A DNA stretch of 64,000 nucleotides from CATQHP01 sp965205595 (GTDB lineage Bacteria; Acidobacteriota; Terriglobia; Bryobacterales; UBA6623): assembly GCA_965205595.1 (NCBI GenBank), contig CBDBHI010000040.1, positions 36,677 to 100,676 of the forward strand. The letters are read 5' to 3'. Below are positions 50,781 through 59,689 of the stretch, one piece after another. Numbering within the stretch: position 1 is the first letter of the stretch; the number at the start of each line of letters is the position of its first letter. The notes beneath the pieces were generated by a model, which was not told where the DNA came from, did not search any database, and saw nothing but the letters and a program-made list of their open reading frames with translations. A program made the translations under genes and the position numbers.

Positions 50781-52562
50781 TTACCTTGAAAGTCGCTTTA
50801 CGCCGACGTAGTATGCCCCATGAGTGGCACCGTTGTTGAGGCCATGGATGAACCACGCCTGCAATCGAGCCTCGCCGGCCTCAAGAGGAACGCGGAATTT
50901 CACCTCCGCGGCGTCGGGCGGGACAGGTTGCGTGACGTCCACGCCGCCGACTGAAAGGCGAGCTTCGGTGACTCCGGTGAGCATTTGGGGTTCTCGGCCG
51001 GGGCTGGTCATGCGGCTGCGCGTGAGGCTGTTGGAGATAGGACGGTCCACCTCGGGAGGCCAGCGGCGGAGGGAAATCTCATAGAGTCCGCTTTCAGCGA
51101 CCTCGACTGCCCAGAAGCCGTCCGCCCGCTGACCACGCTCGACTTGGCCGTGGGTCCAAAGCACTTCGCCGTGGATGTCGTGCGTGGTTAGCCACGTGGG
51201 ATCGGATTCCTCGGCACCCAACGCTATGTGTGCGTATTTCGTGAAACTGGGAGAGAGATCCGCCCACCAGGCGTCATAAGCCTGGCGGAGCCTTTTGACG
51301 ACATCCGGTTGCTTGGGAGCGACGTCCTCCTTTTGGCTGGTATCTTGTTGGATCTCGTACAGCTCCTTGCCGTTGATGAGACGCCAGCGGTCGGTCATGA
51401 CGGCGCTACGGCGCCACTTGATGGGGTGGTCGACGCGTTGGGAGTCGGTCATCAGGGTGCGGTCCGGCCAGCGGCTTGCCTTGCCGGTGAGAAGCGGCAC
51501 GAGGCTGGTGCCGTCGAAAGTTACGCCTTGAGGCTTATTCAATCCAGACATTTCGATCAGGCTGGGCAAGACGTCGATGTGGGCGGTCAGCCGGTCTACG
51601 TCACGGCCGCCTCCCAGCCCGCCTTTCGGCCAGCGAATGAAGAACGGAACGCGATGGCCTCCTTCGTATTCGCTCCCTTTTTGACCCCGCATACCGGCGT
51701 TGAAGGCTCGATTTCCCATCGTCGAGCCATTGTCGGTCATAAAGATCAGAATCGTGTTCTCGCGAAGGCCCAGCTCGTCGAGCTTTCGCATCAGACGGTT
51801 CATGTTCTCGTCGATATTGGTGATCATGCCGTAGAACTCGGCCAGCGGGCTTTCAATTCCTTTGTCCTTATACGGCTTGCTGTATTTGTCTGCGACGAGG
51901 AAAGGACCGTGCGGAGCGTTGGTCGGGAGGTAGCAGAAGAACGGCCGCTCCTTGTTGGCTTCGATGAACTTGATTGCCTCTCGGAACCATACGTCAGTGC
52001 AATAGCCCTGGAACTTTTCAGGCTTGCCGTTGCGCAAATAGGTGTCGTCGAAGTAGTCGTTGCCCCAGTAGTCCGGGGTGTTGCCGATTGCTCCTCCGCC
52101 GAAGGTCAAAGCCTCGTGGAAGCCTTGGTCGTGCGGACGCATCGGGTAGTTGTCGCCGAGGTGCCACTTCCCGAACATGCCCGTGCGGTAGCCGTTCGCT
52201 CCGAACACCTCGGCGATGGTTACCTCGTTTCCAGGCAATAGTGATCGGCCCATGATCGTGTGCCAAACACCCGTGCGGTTGCCGTAGCGGCCCGTGAGTA
52301 ACGCCGCGCGTGTCGGGGAGCAGGTGGGACCAACGTGGAAGTTCGTCAGCCTAACGCTCTCGGTGTGGAGCTTGTCGAGATTCGGCGTTTGGATGACCGG
52401 GTTGCCATGGCAGGCGAGATCGCCGTAGCCTTGGTCGTCGGTCATCACGAGGACGACGTTGGGTTTGTCGCCCGCGGCTGTGGCAGGAGCCAGTTGCCAA
52501 AGAAAGGCGAGTACGAAGAGAATCGTCGCGTAGGGGCTGACCCAGATCGTCCTTTGTTTCAT
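50781..52562 (-). CDS. Arylsulfatase with C-terminal extension
   Basis: 593 residues with a signal peptide (~residues 10-30, ending A-T-A-A-G). Formylglycine motif P-T-C-S-P-T-R-A-A-L-L-T-G-R (classic C-x-P-x-R), V-M-T-D-D-Q-G-Y-G-D, G-K-W-H-L-G-D and F-M-T-D-N-G-S-T. After ~residue 450 there is an extra ~140-residue beta-rich region, perhaps substrate or glycan binding. Periplasmic sulfate-ester hydrolysis, probably of a sulfated glycan. It lies 226 bp downstream of the TonB receptor gene on the same strand, a plausible uptake-plus-desulfation pair. Confidence 0.93.
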   Translation of the reverse strand: MKQRTIWVSPYATILFVLAFLWQLAPATAAGDKPNVVLVMTDDQGYGDLACHGNPVIQTPNLDKLHTESVRLTNFHVGPTCSPTRAALLTGRYGNRTGVWHTIMGRSLLPGNEVTIAEVFGANGYRTGMFGKWHLGDNYPMRPHDQGFHEALTFGGGAIGNTPDYWGNDYFDDTYLRNGKPEKFQGYCTDVWFREAIKFIEANKERPFFCYLPTNAPHGPFLVADKYSKPYKDKGIESPLAEFYGMITNIDENMNRLMRKLDELGLRENTILIFMTDNGSTMGNRAFNAGMRGQKGSEYEGGHRVPFFIRWPKGGLGGGRDVDRLTAHIDVLPSLIEMSGLNKPQGVTFDGTSLVPLLTGKASRWPDRTLMTDSQRVDHPIKWRRSAVMTDRWRLINGKELYEIQQDTSQKEDVAPKQPDVVKRLRQAYDAWWADLSPSFTKYAHIALGAEESDPTWLTTHDIHGEVLWTHGQVERGQRADGFWAVEVAESGLYEISLRRWPPEVDRPISNSLTRSRMTSPGREPQMLTGVTEARLSVGGVDVTQPVPPDAAEVKFRVPLEAGEARLQAWFIHGLNNGATHGAYYVGVKRLSR

Positions 52563-52788
52563 GAGTTAATCATCACCTCCTGCGAAATACATGGACCCGG
52601 ACCGGCCGGAAGCTTCGCCTGTCAACTGCTTCACGAGTCGAGGGCGCTCGAAGCCGCGCCAGCAGGGCAACCCTTGACTGAACCCTTGCGGGTGCAGAAA
52701 ACGCACCCGGTTAAACAAAGCCTATGGACTAATTAGCTTGGCATCTCACGCCGCATCCGCCACGCAAGAACTGTTTCTGCCACAGTCG

Positions 52789-55700
52789 CTAGAAAATCAC
52801 TTTGAAACCAAACTGAATCTGCCGGGCAATGCTGATCGTGTTACTGACGGTGCCAAAATTTCGGTTGGTGAACCGCAATTGCGGGATCCCGAATGTCGGG
52901 TGGTTGAAGACGTTGAAGAACTCAGCGCGGAATTGCGTCTTCACGCGTTCGCTGATCTGGTCTTCGCGGAACACTCCGAAGTCAAAGTTTTGTTGGGAAT
53001 CGGTTCGCAGGATGTTTCTTCCGGCCGTACCGTAAGTGAACTGCGCGGGCGAAGCAAACGCCGCTTTGTTGAACCAAGCTGCCGGACCAGGGTTGCTTAC
53101 TTCGGGATTCCCGACCAGGTCGGGCCGTGCTCGCGTGGCTTGGTTGGGCGACCCAATGTTGGCCACATCCACATTCATTACCGGTGTAAACGGCTGTCCG
53201 CTGCGAAGATTCATGATCATGTTGACTTGCCAGTTGCCGAGGATCTTCGATCCGATCCCGCTACTAGCCCACCGTCTGCCGGGGCCGAAGGGAAGCTCGT
53301 AGACGAAAGCCCCCGAGAAGAGATGAGGAACGTCGAAGCCCGACACCGACCGTGAACTGTTCGGGTCGTATGGATTCGGAAGAGACAGGCTCTCCCGGTA
53401 TTGCGCCGAGGAAGCAACGTCGATTGACTTGCTCCAGGTATAGGAGACCAGGTACGACAACCCGGACGCGAAGCGGCGTTCGGCCTTCACGTGCATGCCG
53501 TGATATTTGCTCTGCCCGATGCTGCGGTCATAAGACGGCGACGGTGCGTGCGGCCAAAGCTTGCGGGGTGCGACCGGGCCGGGACCTGGAGCGAGCGCAA
53601 GGTTGTATTCGCCGCCGATCGACAGGCGTACATTGTGCGATCCGACGTAGCCAACCGTCAGGGTCATCTGACTCGGCAACTGTCGCTGGATCTCGAAGTT
53701 CCACTGTAGCGAATAGGGCCTCTTGTACCTTGGGTCGAAGGTGAAGTTTCCGATCCGTGCGGGCGACGGAGCGATTACCAGCGGATTCGGACCGAAAGGC
53801 TGATCGGCTGTGACGGTGACGAAGTTCCTGTTCAAACCCCGGAAGGTCACTCCTCGCGCCGCGGGCCAGTTCGCATTCCCTATGGCGCCATGTTGCCCCT
53901 GCTGACTGGCCCCCGCCATCAGGTCATAGAAGATGCCGAAGGAGCTTCGAATGACCGTACTGTCGGACGCACGGTAGGCTAGTCCAAGTCTTGGGGAGAT
54001 CAACTTATAGTCGTCCTCCTGGACCTTGGGACTCCCGGTGAAATCCACCCATTGGTCGACGTACTCGGTGTCCAAGTTCGTCGGCAGACACGGCGCACCG
54101 TACGGAGTATTGGGAGTGCATGTCCCCGGCCGGTCAGTGCCGGAGAGGTAGTGGCCGGTATTAAAGTCCCATGCCGATGGGAAATCCCTCACATAGCTGG
54201 GGGCGCGGAAGATGTTCCATCTGACTCCCAGGTTGACGGTCAGCTTATCAGCGGCTCTCCAGGAGTCCTGCACGTAGAAGTTGTACGTCGCAAGCTCCAG
54301 CTCGAAATCAGGGAAGTGCAGGAAAGTTACGTCCGGAACGCCCAGTACGTACGATGCGGCGCCATCGCCGGTATTCCCGGCGTTGTTGGGGTCGGCGCTT
54401 TGAGGGGAATTGAAAGTGAGACGGGAGTCCGACTGAATGTTTTGCCAGGGCAACAGCAGGTACTCCCCACCGATCTTCAGGCTGTGACGTCCGAAGTTGT
54501 GCGTGAAGTCTCCGCGTCCTTGATAGGCCTTCTGGGGCCCCAGCGTGCGATTCCGGGCGCCGACGCTAAAGTAACCTGACACGCTCATACCCGGGACCGT
54601 CAGCGAATTATTGAGGTCGGAGTCAGGTAGCTCGTCGGGCTTCATTCCCGCAAAGAAACCCTGGTCGATTAGAGCCTGGTCGGTCAAGATGCGAACGTCG
54701 TTCGTCGTGACAGTGCTGAATCCGAACAGGCCGCTGACCAGCGTATTCGGTCCGAAGATGTGGGTGTACCGAGCGCCGAAGTTCTTCGGGGGGAGCACTG
54801 TTTCGAGGCGCGTTCCGGGGAGGGACTGCGCCCTGCTCTTCGTCTGCTCGCCCCAGGAATAGCGGACCCAGACCTGGTCGGAAGCAGAAAACTGGTGGTC
54901 ACCCCGAATGCTGTAGTTGTCGGCGGGAAACCTTTGCGCTTCACTGTTGCGTGAATTGGTTCCGGCAAAACCCGTGGCATTGGGAGCGGGAATGATCGCC
55001 TCCGACCAGGCTTGGATGGAGGGACTTAACAACGAGCTCGGGATCTGGTTGCCAGGGAAAGGATCTCGCAAGAACCTGTTGCTGTCCTGAGGATCCGTCC
55101 TAGTGGAAAACGGGTCAAAAATCGCACGATCCAATGAGCTGAAATCGCCTCTGAGTTGCTCGGGTGTAGGGACCGTCGTTAGCGAAGCCGATTCGTTGTT
55201 CTGCCGATACCCATCGTACGAGAAGAAGAAAAACGTGTTGTTCTTCTTGATTGGACCTCCCACAACCCCGCCGAATTGGTTCTGGCGCAGGCTCGGCTTG
55301 CCAGCAGTGAAAAAGCCGCGAGCGTCAAGAGCATCGTTACGGAGAAACCAGAAGGCACTTCCGTGAAACTCGTTGGTTCCACTCTTGGTGGCAACATTGA
55401 TGACGCCGCCTGTTACGCCGCCGAACTCGGCCTGGTCGCTGTGGGACTGCACCTTGAACTGATCCAGAGCGTCGATGCTTGGCGCGACGTGATACGTGCC
55501 GGTGAAGTGTCCGCTGTTGAAAACGCCGTCGAGGGTGAAGTGATTGCTGCGGTTGCTTTGACCGTTGATTGCCGGGTAGGTCTGGATACCGATGGATTGG
55601 GCTTGCTGGCCGCCGCGATTCTGCGAAACGCTAACAGGGGACGCACCTGGCGTCAGGGTGAGAAGTTGTGAAAAATTTCGCGCGTTGAGCGGCAAGTCCG

Positions 55701-56133
55701 AGATCTGCCTTTGGGCGACAACCGTGCCGAGTTGAGCGGTATTGGTTTCCAGCACGGGCGACGCCGCAACCACTTCAATCGTTTCCGTGAAGGCGCCGAC
55801 TTCCAGAATGAAATCGATGCGGGCGCTTTGGTTGACCTCGAGCACGATCCCGGGGCGAGAGATGGACTTGAATCCCTCTGACTCGACGCTGATCGCAAAG
55901 TTGCCAGGCTGCAGTCGTGTGAATGTGTAGTAGCCGACATCACTGGACGTCGTTCGTCGCTCCGTCTCGCGGTCGACGTTCGTAACAACGATTTGGGCCC
56001 CAGGGATGACGGCTCCGGTCGAGTCCGTGACCCTTCCGTTGACCTCGGCGGTACTTTGCCCATAAGAAACGCTCGCGAGCGTCGTGAGCAATACCGCGGA
56101 CACTAACAGAGACTTGGCGCTTTTCATTGACAT
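52789..56133 (-). CDS. TonB-dependent receptor with carboxypeptidase-regulatory-like N-terminal domain (Oar-like)
   Basis: 1114 residues from the ATG preceded by GGAGGAGTT; eight residues upstream in frame are excluded. Signal peptide (~5-24, ends V-S-Y-G-Q), CarboxypepD_reg fold (~28-110: V-N-G-R-V-T-D-S-T-G-A-V-I-P-G-A and G-Y-Y-T-F-T-R-L-Q-P-G), plug domain (~130-250) and a long beta-barrel ending in a terminal Phe. Common in Acidobacteriota as a putative oligosaccharide receptor. Likely imports the substrate of the downstream sulfatase (inference). Confidence 0.93.
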   Translation of the reverse strand: MSMKSAKSLLVSAVLLTTLASVSYGQSTAEVNGRVTDSTGAVIPGAQIVVTNVDRETERRTTSSDVGYYTFTRLQPGNFAISVESEGFKSISRPGIVLEVNQSARIDFILEVGAFTETIEVVAASPVLETNTAQLGTVVAQRQISDLPLNARNFSQLLTLTPGASPVSVSQNRGGQQAQSIGIQTYPAINGQSNRSNHFTLDGVFNSGHFTGTYHVAPSIDALDQFKVQSHSDQAEFGGVTGGVINVATKSGTNEFHGSAFWFLRNDALDARGFFTAGKPSLRQNQFGGVVGGPIKKNNTFFFFSYDGYRQNNESASLTTVPTPEQLRGDFSSLDRAIFDPFSTRTDPQDSNRFLRDPFPGNQIPSSLLSPSIQAWSEAIIPAPNATGFAGTNSRNSEAQRFPADNYSIRGDHQFSASDQVWVRYSWGEQTKSRAQSLPGTRLETVLPPKNFGARYTHIFGPNTLVSGLFGFSTVTTNDVRILTDQALIDQGFFAGMKPDELPDSDLNNSLTVPGMSVSGYFSVGARNRTLGPQKAYQGRGDFTHNFGRHSLKIGGEYLLLPWQNIQSDSRLTFNSPQSADPNNAGNTGDGAASYVLGVPDVTFLHFPDFELELATYNFYVQDSWRAADKLTVNLGVRWNIFRAPSYVRDFPSAWDFNTGHYLSGTDRPGTCTPNTPYGAPCLPTNLDTEYVDQWVDFTGSPKVQEDDYKLISPRLGLAYRASDSTVIRSSFGIFYDLMAGASQQGQHGAIGNANWPAARGVTFRGLNRNFVTVTADQPFGPNPLVIAPSPARIGNFTFDPRYKRPYSLQWNFEIQRQLPSQMTLTVGYVGSHNVRLSIGGEYNLALAPGPGPVAPRKLWPHAPSPSYDRSIGQSKYHGMHVKAERRFASGLSYLVSYTWSKSIDVASSAQYRESLSLPNPYDPNSSRSVSGFDVPHLFSGAFVYELPFGPGRRWASSGIGSKILGNWQVNMIMNLRSGQPFTPVMNVDVANIGSPNQATRARPDLVGNPEVSNPGPAAWFNKAAFASPAQFTYGTAGRNILRTDSQQNFDFGVFREDQISERVKTQFRAEFFNVFNHPTFGIPQLRFTNRNFGTVSNTISIARQIQFGFKVIF

Positions 56134-56458
56134 AACTCCTCCAACTACTTTTTCCAAGTTCGTCTGCTAACGTGCTGATTTACCAACCAGCTCAGTGCGC
56201 ACTGTAGCGGCGTGGCAGTCAACGGCAAACTTGCCTATCCTACCGTCGCAAGACTGAGCTGGTCAAGCAAATTACACTGATTGTCGCTGCCAAGTGATAA
56301 TGTCCTAAATGTGCCAAGACCTTGTTGCATGGATCATCCCGAAGGATGTCTTATCATTGGTTTTTTCAACGCTGGGGGTAGTCTAAATGCCACATAAGTT
56401 CACCGCAGCGCGCCGGCACAAGTTTGATAAGGTGCAGTACCGGGTGATCAACTGGGCG

Positions 56459-57900
56459 AGCTAGTCCCAGTCGTAGTTGAGGGTTGAGGAGCGGCGGTGT
56501 AGAGGGGCATTGTACTAGGCGACTTTCGGTTCGGCGGAGTCGGTTGGATTGAGGACGGCTTCGAGCATCCAGAGATCCTTATAGCCCATGATCTTGCGGA
56601 AGTTTTTCTCGGTATCCAGGAATGCCGCCGCCGCCCAACGGCGCACCATCGAAGCATCCTTCCAGCGCGTCACGCGACGTGTCCTCCGCCGCACGCCGGC
56701 GTTCGGACTCTCGACGATGTTGGTCGTCGCCAGACAACGATGCAACGACGGCGGCAATCCCAGGCGATTGATCGTGAAACACTCCTCGAGACCCTCGCGC
56801 AAACTCGCCGCCGCCTCGGGCCAGTCGCCCGCGTACCATTCGGCCAGCTTCTTGAGCCGCGCTTGACCGTCCTTGGCTTCGAGCCGCCAGGCCGCGCGGA
56901 TTGCCGCTTTGGCCTGATCCTGTTCGGCCTTCGGCAGCCTGTCGAGAACGTTGCGCAGCTTGTGGGCGCGACAACGCTGCACCGGGGCGTCACCAAAGAT
57001 TTTGTGCACTGCCGCGCGTAAAGCCTTCGATCCATCGAGTACAAAAAGCCTCTTTTTCGCGGGCGAGACTCCACGCTCGACCAAGCCTGTCAACAGGTCC
57101 TCGGCCGCCGCCGCGTTCTCCGTCGCCGCGTGTTGCAAGCCCAGTACGTGCTTGTTCCCTTCCGCGTCCACCCCCACGGCCGCTAAAACCGTGTGTCCCG
57201 AGAAAATCAGGCCGTCCACGTAGATCACCAGCAAGTCCACGTCATCGAAACGGCGCGCGAATAGTTCGTCGATTTTCTTTTCCGCAGCCTCGATGGTGTC
57301 GCGACTTATCGCCGATTTAGACACGCCGACGGTGTCGGCCATTTCGCCGATTACTCCCGCATACTGACGCGTCGAGACGCCTTTCATCAAGATATCCAGC
57401 ATGCGCGAGCCTAGCCGCTCGTCGTCTTGCAGGGATTCGTAGGCGGGCACTTTGACCTCGCCGCCGGAGCGTTTGCGCAAGCGCGGCTTGGCCACCCGCA
57501 GCTTGCGATCGCTTAGATTCACGCGGCCCGATTGCCGTCCCCAGCGCAGCACGTCGCCGTCGCGCTTCTTGCCGGGTTGGGCGAGTTCGCCTCCGGTGAC
57601 CTGCTGGGCAGAGAGTTCGAGCACGGCTTGGATGGCGGCGCGGCCGGTGACGTCGATGACCTCGTCGACGGCTCCCTGGCATTGTTCGATGAGTTCGACG
57701 AGGGGCAGCATGAGCTGCGCGTTTTGGCTGAGCAGACGCGTGAGCTCCTCGGGCCTCAGCCGCTGCTGCTTGGCGGAATCAAGAATGTGATACGGTTTCT
57801 TCACGGCGGTTCTCCTTTGTGGTTAAAGATTTGCTCGATTCTCCCAGAGAACCAAGCTTGAGAACCGCCGCCCCTTTATCCCCCAACTGAGCTCGGGACA
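56459..57900 (-). mobile_element. IS256-family (mutator-type) insertion sequence nested in IS5
   Basis: Ends are imperfect inverted repeats: GCTAGTCCCAGTCGTAGTTG on the left against ACTTGTCCCGAGCTCAGTTG read inward on the right. The flanking IS5 sequence AGTACCGGGT..TCAACTGGGCG is present on both sides, a duplication of ~21-23 bp with a 2-bp difference, longer than the usual 8-9 bp for this family. Confidence 0.8.
56515..57804 (-). CDS. IS256-family transposase
   Basis: 429 residues, typical. Mutator-type signature: Asp in V-I-Y-V-D-G-L-I-F, Asp in L-F-V-L-D-G-S-K-A-L, Q-R-C-R-A-H-K-L-R-N-V (C-x2-H region) and Glu in T-T-N-I-V-E-S-P-N. Start ATG follows AAAGGAGAACCGCCG. Intact. Confidence 0.95.
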   Translation of the reverse strand: MKKPYHILDSAKQQRLRPEELTRLLSQNAQLMLPLVELIEQCQGAVDEVIDVTGRAAIQAVLELSAQQVTGGELAQPGKKRDGDVLRWGRQSGRVNLSDRKLRVAKPRLRKRSGGEVKVPAYESLQDDERLGSRMLDILMKGVSTRQYAGVIGEMADTVGVSKSAISRDTIEAAEKKIDELFARRFDDVDLLVIYVDGLIFSGHTVLAAVGVDAEGNKHVLGLQHAATENAAAAEDLLTGLVERGVSPAKKRLFVLDGSKALRAAVHKIFGDAPVQRCRAHKLRNVLDRLPKAEQDQAKAAIRAAWRLEAKDGQARLKKLAEWYAGDWPEAAASLREGLEECFTINRLGLPPSLHRCLATTNIVESPNAGVRRRTRRVTRWKDASMVRRWAAAAFLDTEKNFRKIMGYKDLWMLEAVLNPTDSAEPKVA

Positions 57901-58883
57901 AGTACCGGGTTCAACTGGGCGGAATATAACGAGAGCTTGCGCCAACGGGGTGACCTCACGATTTGGGTCAGTGAGGAGGCTCAAAGTGTGTGGAGCGCGC
58001 CGCGCCGCACGTCACGGGGTGGTCAGCGCAGATACTCGGATTTGGCGATCGAGACATGCCTGATGCTGCGCACGGCATACCATCTTGGACTGCGTCAGAC
58101 ACAGGGGCTTATGGGTTCCATCGGCACGCTCATGGGGTTGGATATACGGGTACCGGATTACTCCACGCTGTCGCGGCGCGCAAACGGGGTGAGCATCGCT
58201 CAGGTGATGAGGCAAGCAGGATCTGTGCCTATCCATCTGCTGGTCGACAGTACTGGCCTCAAGATCTTCGGCGAGGGCGAATGGCTAGCGCAGAAGCATA
58301 ACACCAAGGGAATACGCCGCCGCTGGCGCAAGCTCCACCTCGGACTGGACCTCGCCAGCGGGGCGATTGTTTGCGCCGCTCTGACTCACGATAACGTTGG
58401 AGACAGCACAGCCTTACCCAGCCTCCTGGATCAGCTGGATGCCCCGGTCACGGGCTTTCTGGCTGACGGCGCCTACGATGGAGCGTCCACACGAAATCTG
58501 CTGAGGCAGCGGTATGGGGAGACCCTGGATGTGGTCATACCGCCGCCAAAGGACGCAGTGATCCGCCTGCAATCGGCGCGTGATGCGACCGTTCGGGATC
58601 GCCATATTGCCCAAATCCGCAGCAACGGGTGCATGGCCTGGCAGACGGCAACAGGGTACAACCAGCGCAGCCGAATAGAAACGCAGATGGGCCGTTGGAA
58701 GAGCGTCATCGGCCCCAAACTCAAATCCCGCAGCTTCTCCAGGCAGATCACGGAGATCCAACTCGGCCGAAAAGTCCTGAACACAATGACCGCGCTCGGA
58801 CGGCCTGTGTTCGAACGCATCGCCTGACACTACCGCTTGGGGAAAGGGGGAATTCCGTTTCCATCCCTATCCGTGCAACAAGG

Positions 58884-59050
58884 CTCATGAACTCCTGGTG
58901 GGTGTTTGAGCCGCGCGCGTTAGCAAGCGACTCCTCGTGGTCGCGAATCAGATTGAGTTTGGTGCGCTCGATGTGGTCGCTCAAAGCTTCGATGCCGGCC
59001 TCGTCATCTCGAAGCGTCAGTGCCGCAAGGAGCCGACGATTGACGTCGGG
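58884..59050 (-). pseudogene. GntR/FadR-type regulator FCD-domain tail
   Basis: Minus-strand reading N-R-R-L-L-A-A-L-T-L-R-D-D-E-A-G-I-E-A-L then S-D-H-I-E-R-T-K matches the final helices of FCD ligand-binding domains. No DNA-binding part; IS5 copy 3 abuts on one side and MFS debris on the other. Confidence 0.5.
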
Positions 59051-59573
59051 AAAATGTCATTAGTCATCGTCATCAGGTTGGTTTTCCATGACATGTGGGC
59101 GAAGGTAGCGACGCAGATGATGGAGACGACGGCGGTTGAAGACTCGACGTAGTTAATCAACAGACCTATCGGCATGATCAGGGCGCTAGGGAGCATCAGG
59201 CGATGGTGAAGCCGCGCTCTTCGCGCAGGTATTTGGGTAGCCAGAAAAGATAGAACCACCAGAGGGGGTCGGCGACAATGCGCGCCATGAACAGCCCCAG
59301 GTTTGACGAAATTGGAATCGCTCGCCCCAGCGCAGTTTCCGCTTTGGCGGACCGGCATCGGCCAGACCGCTTTCGATCAATGCGACTTCCTCGGTGGTGA
59401 CACGGGCGTGTTGCGCCGGCGGCCAGTACCAGCGCAGCCAGAAAAACATCCAAACGAAGCCCAGGGCTCCGGTGAAGATAAAGGCCGTTCGCCAGCCCCA
59501 CATCTCGAACAAGAAAACGATGAGCGGGGGGGCCAGGATCGCGCCGGTGGCCGCGGCTGCGTTGACGAGTCCG
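59020..59573 (-). pseudogene. MFS transporter fragment with frameshifts
   Basis: Pieces of one major-facilitator protein appear in three frames: A-P-P-L-I-V-F-L-F-E-M-W-G-W-R-T-A-F-I-F (to ~59310), then P-L-W-W-F-Y-L-F-W-L-P-K-Y-L-R-E, then T-N-L-M-T-M-T-N-D-I-F-P. The order and motifs fit the anion:cation symporter (hexuronate/sugar-acid) subfamily. It is truncated at its 5' side by the palindromic MITE at 59574. Confidence 0.75.
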
Positions 59574-59689
59574 CTAGGAGTCTGTCCCACAGAACGAAAA
59601 TCGTCGATTTTTTGTCAGCATATAGTGGCTAGGGACACATCTAGCTACATCATGTGGTAGGTCAAAGTTTCTGTGGGACAGACTCCTAG
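59574..59689. mobile_element. 116-bp palindromic MITE
   Basis: Perfect 21-bp inverted arms, CTAGGAGTCTGTCCCACAGAA at 59574-59594 (given here in two parts: CTAGGAGTCTG and TCCCACAGAA) and its complement at 59669-59689, around ~74 bp of non-coding AT-rich sequence. The outer CTAG on both sides could be a 4-bp target duplication. It has no coding capacity, so it would need a transposase in trans. Confidence 0.7.

Larger units (their letters stand above)
56387..58827 (+). pseudogene. IS5-family transposase (copy 3), split by insertion
   Basis: The first ~24 codons lie at 56387-56458 and the rest resumes at about 57910, separated by the IS256-type element. DDE motifs in the downstream part are intact. 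One further substitution is Cys for Arg in S-N-G-C-M-A-W. An ATG or GTG restart inside the remainder is possible (57937). Confidence 0.9.
56320..58883 (+). mobile_element. IS5-family insertion sequence, copy 3, interrupted by an IS256-type element
   Basis: Left end CCTTGTTGCATGGAT at 56320 and right end at 58883, as in copies 1 and 2, but ~1.4 kb of other DNA is inserted in the first 25 codons of the transposase. Removing it restores a nearly standard IS5. Confidence 0.9.
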
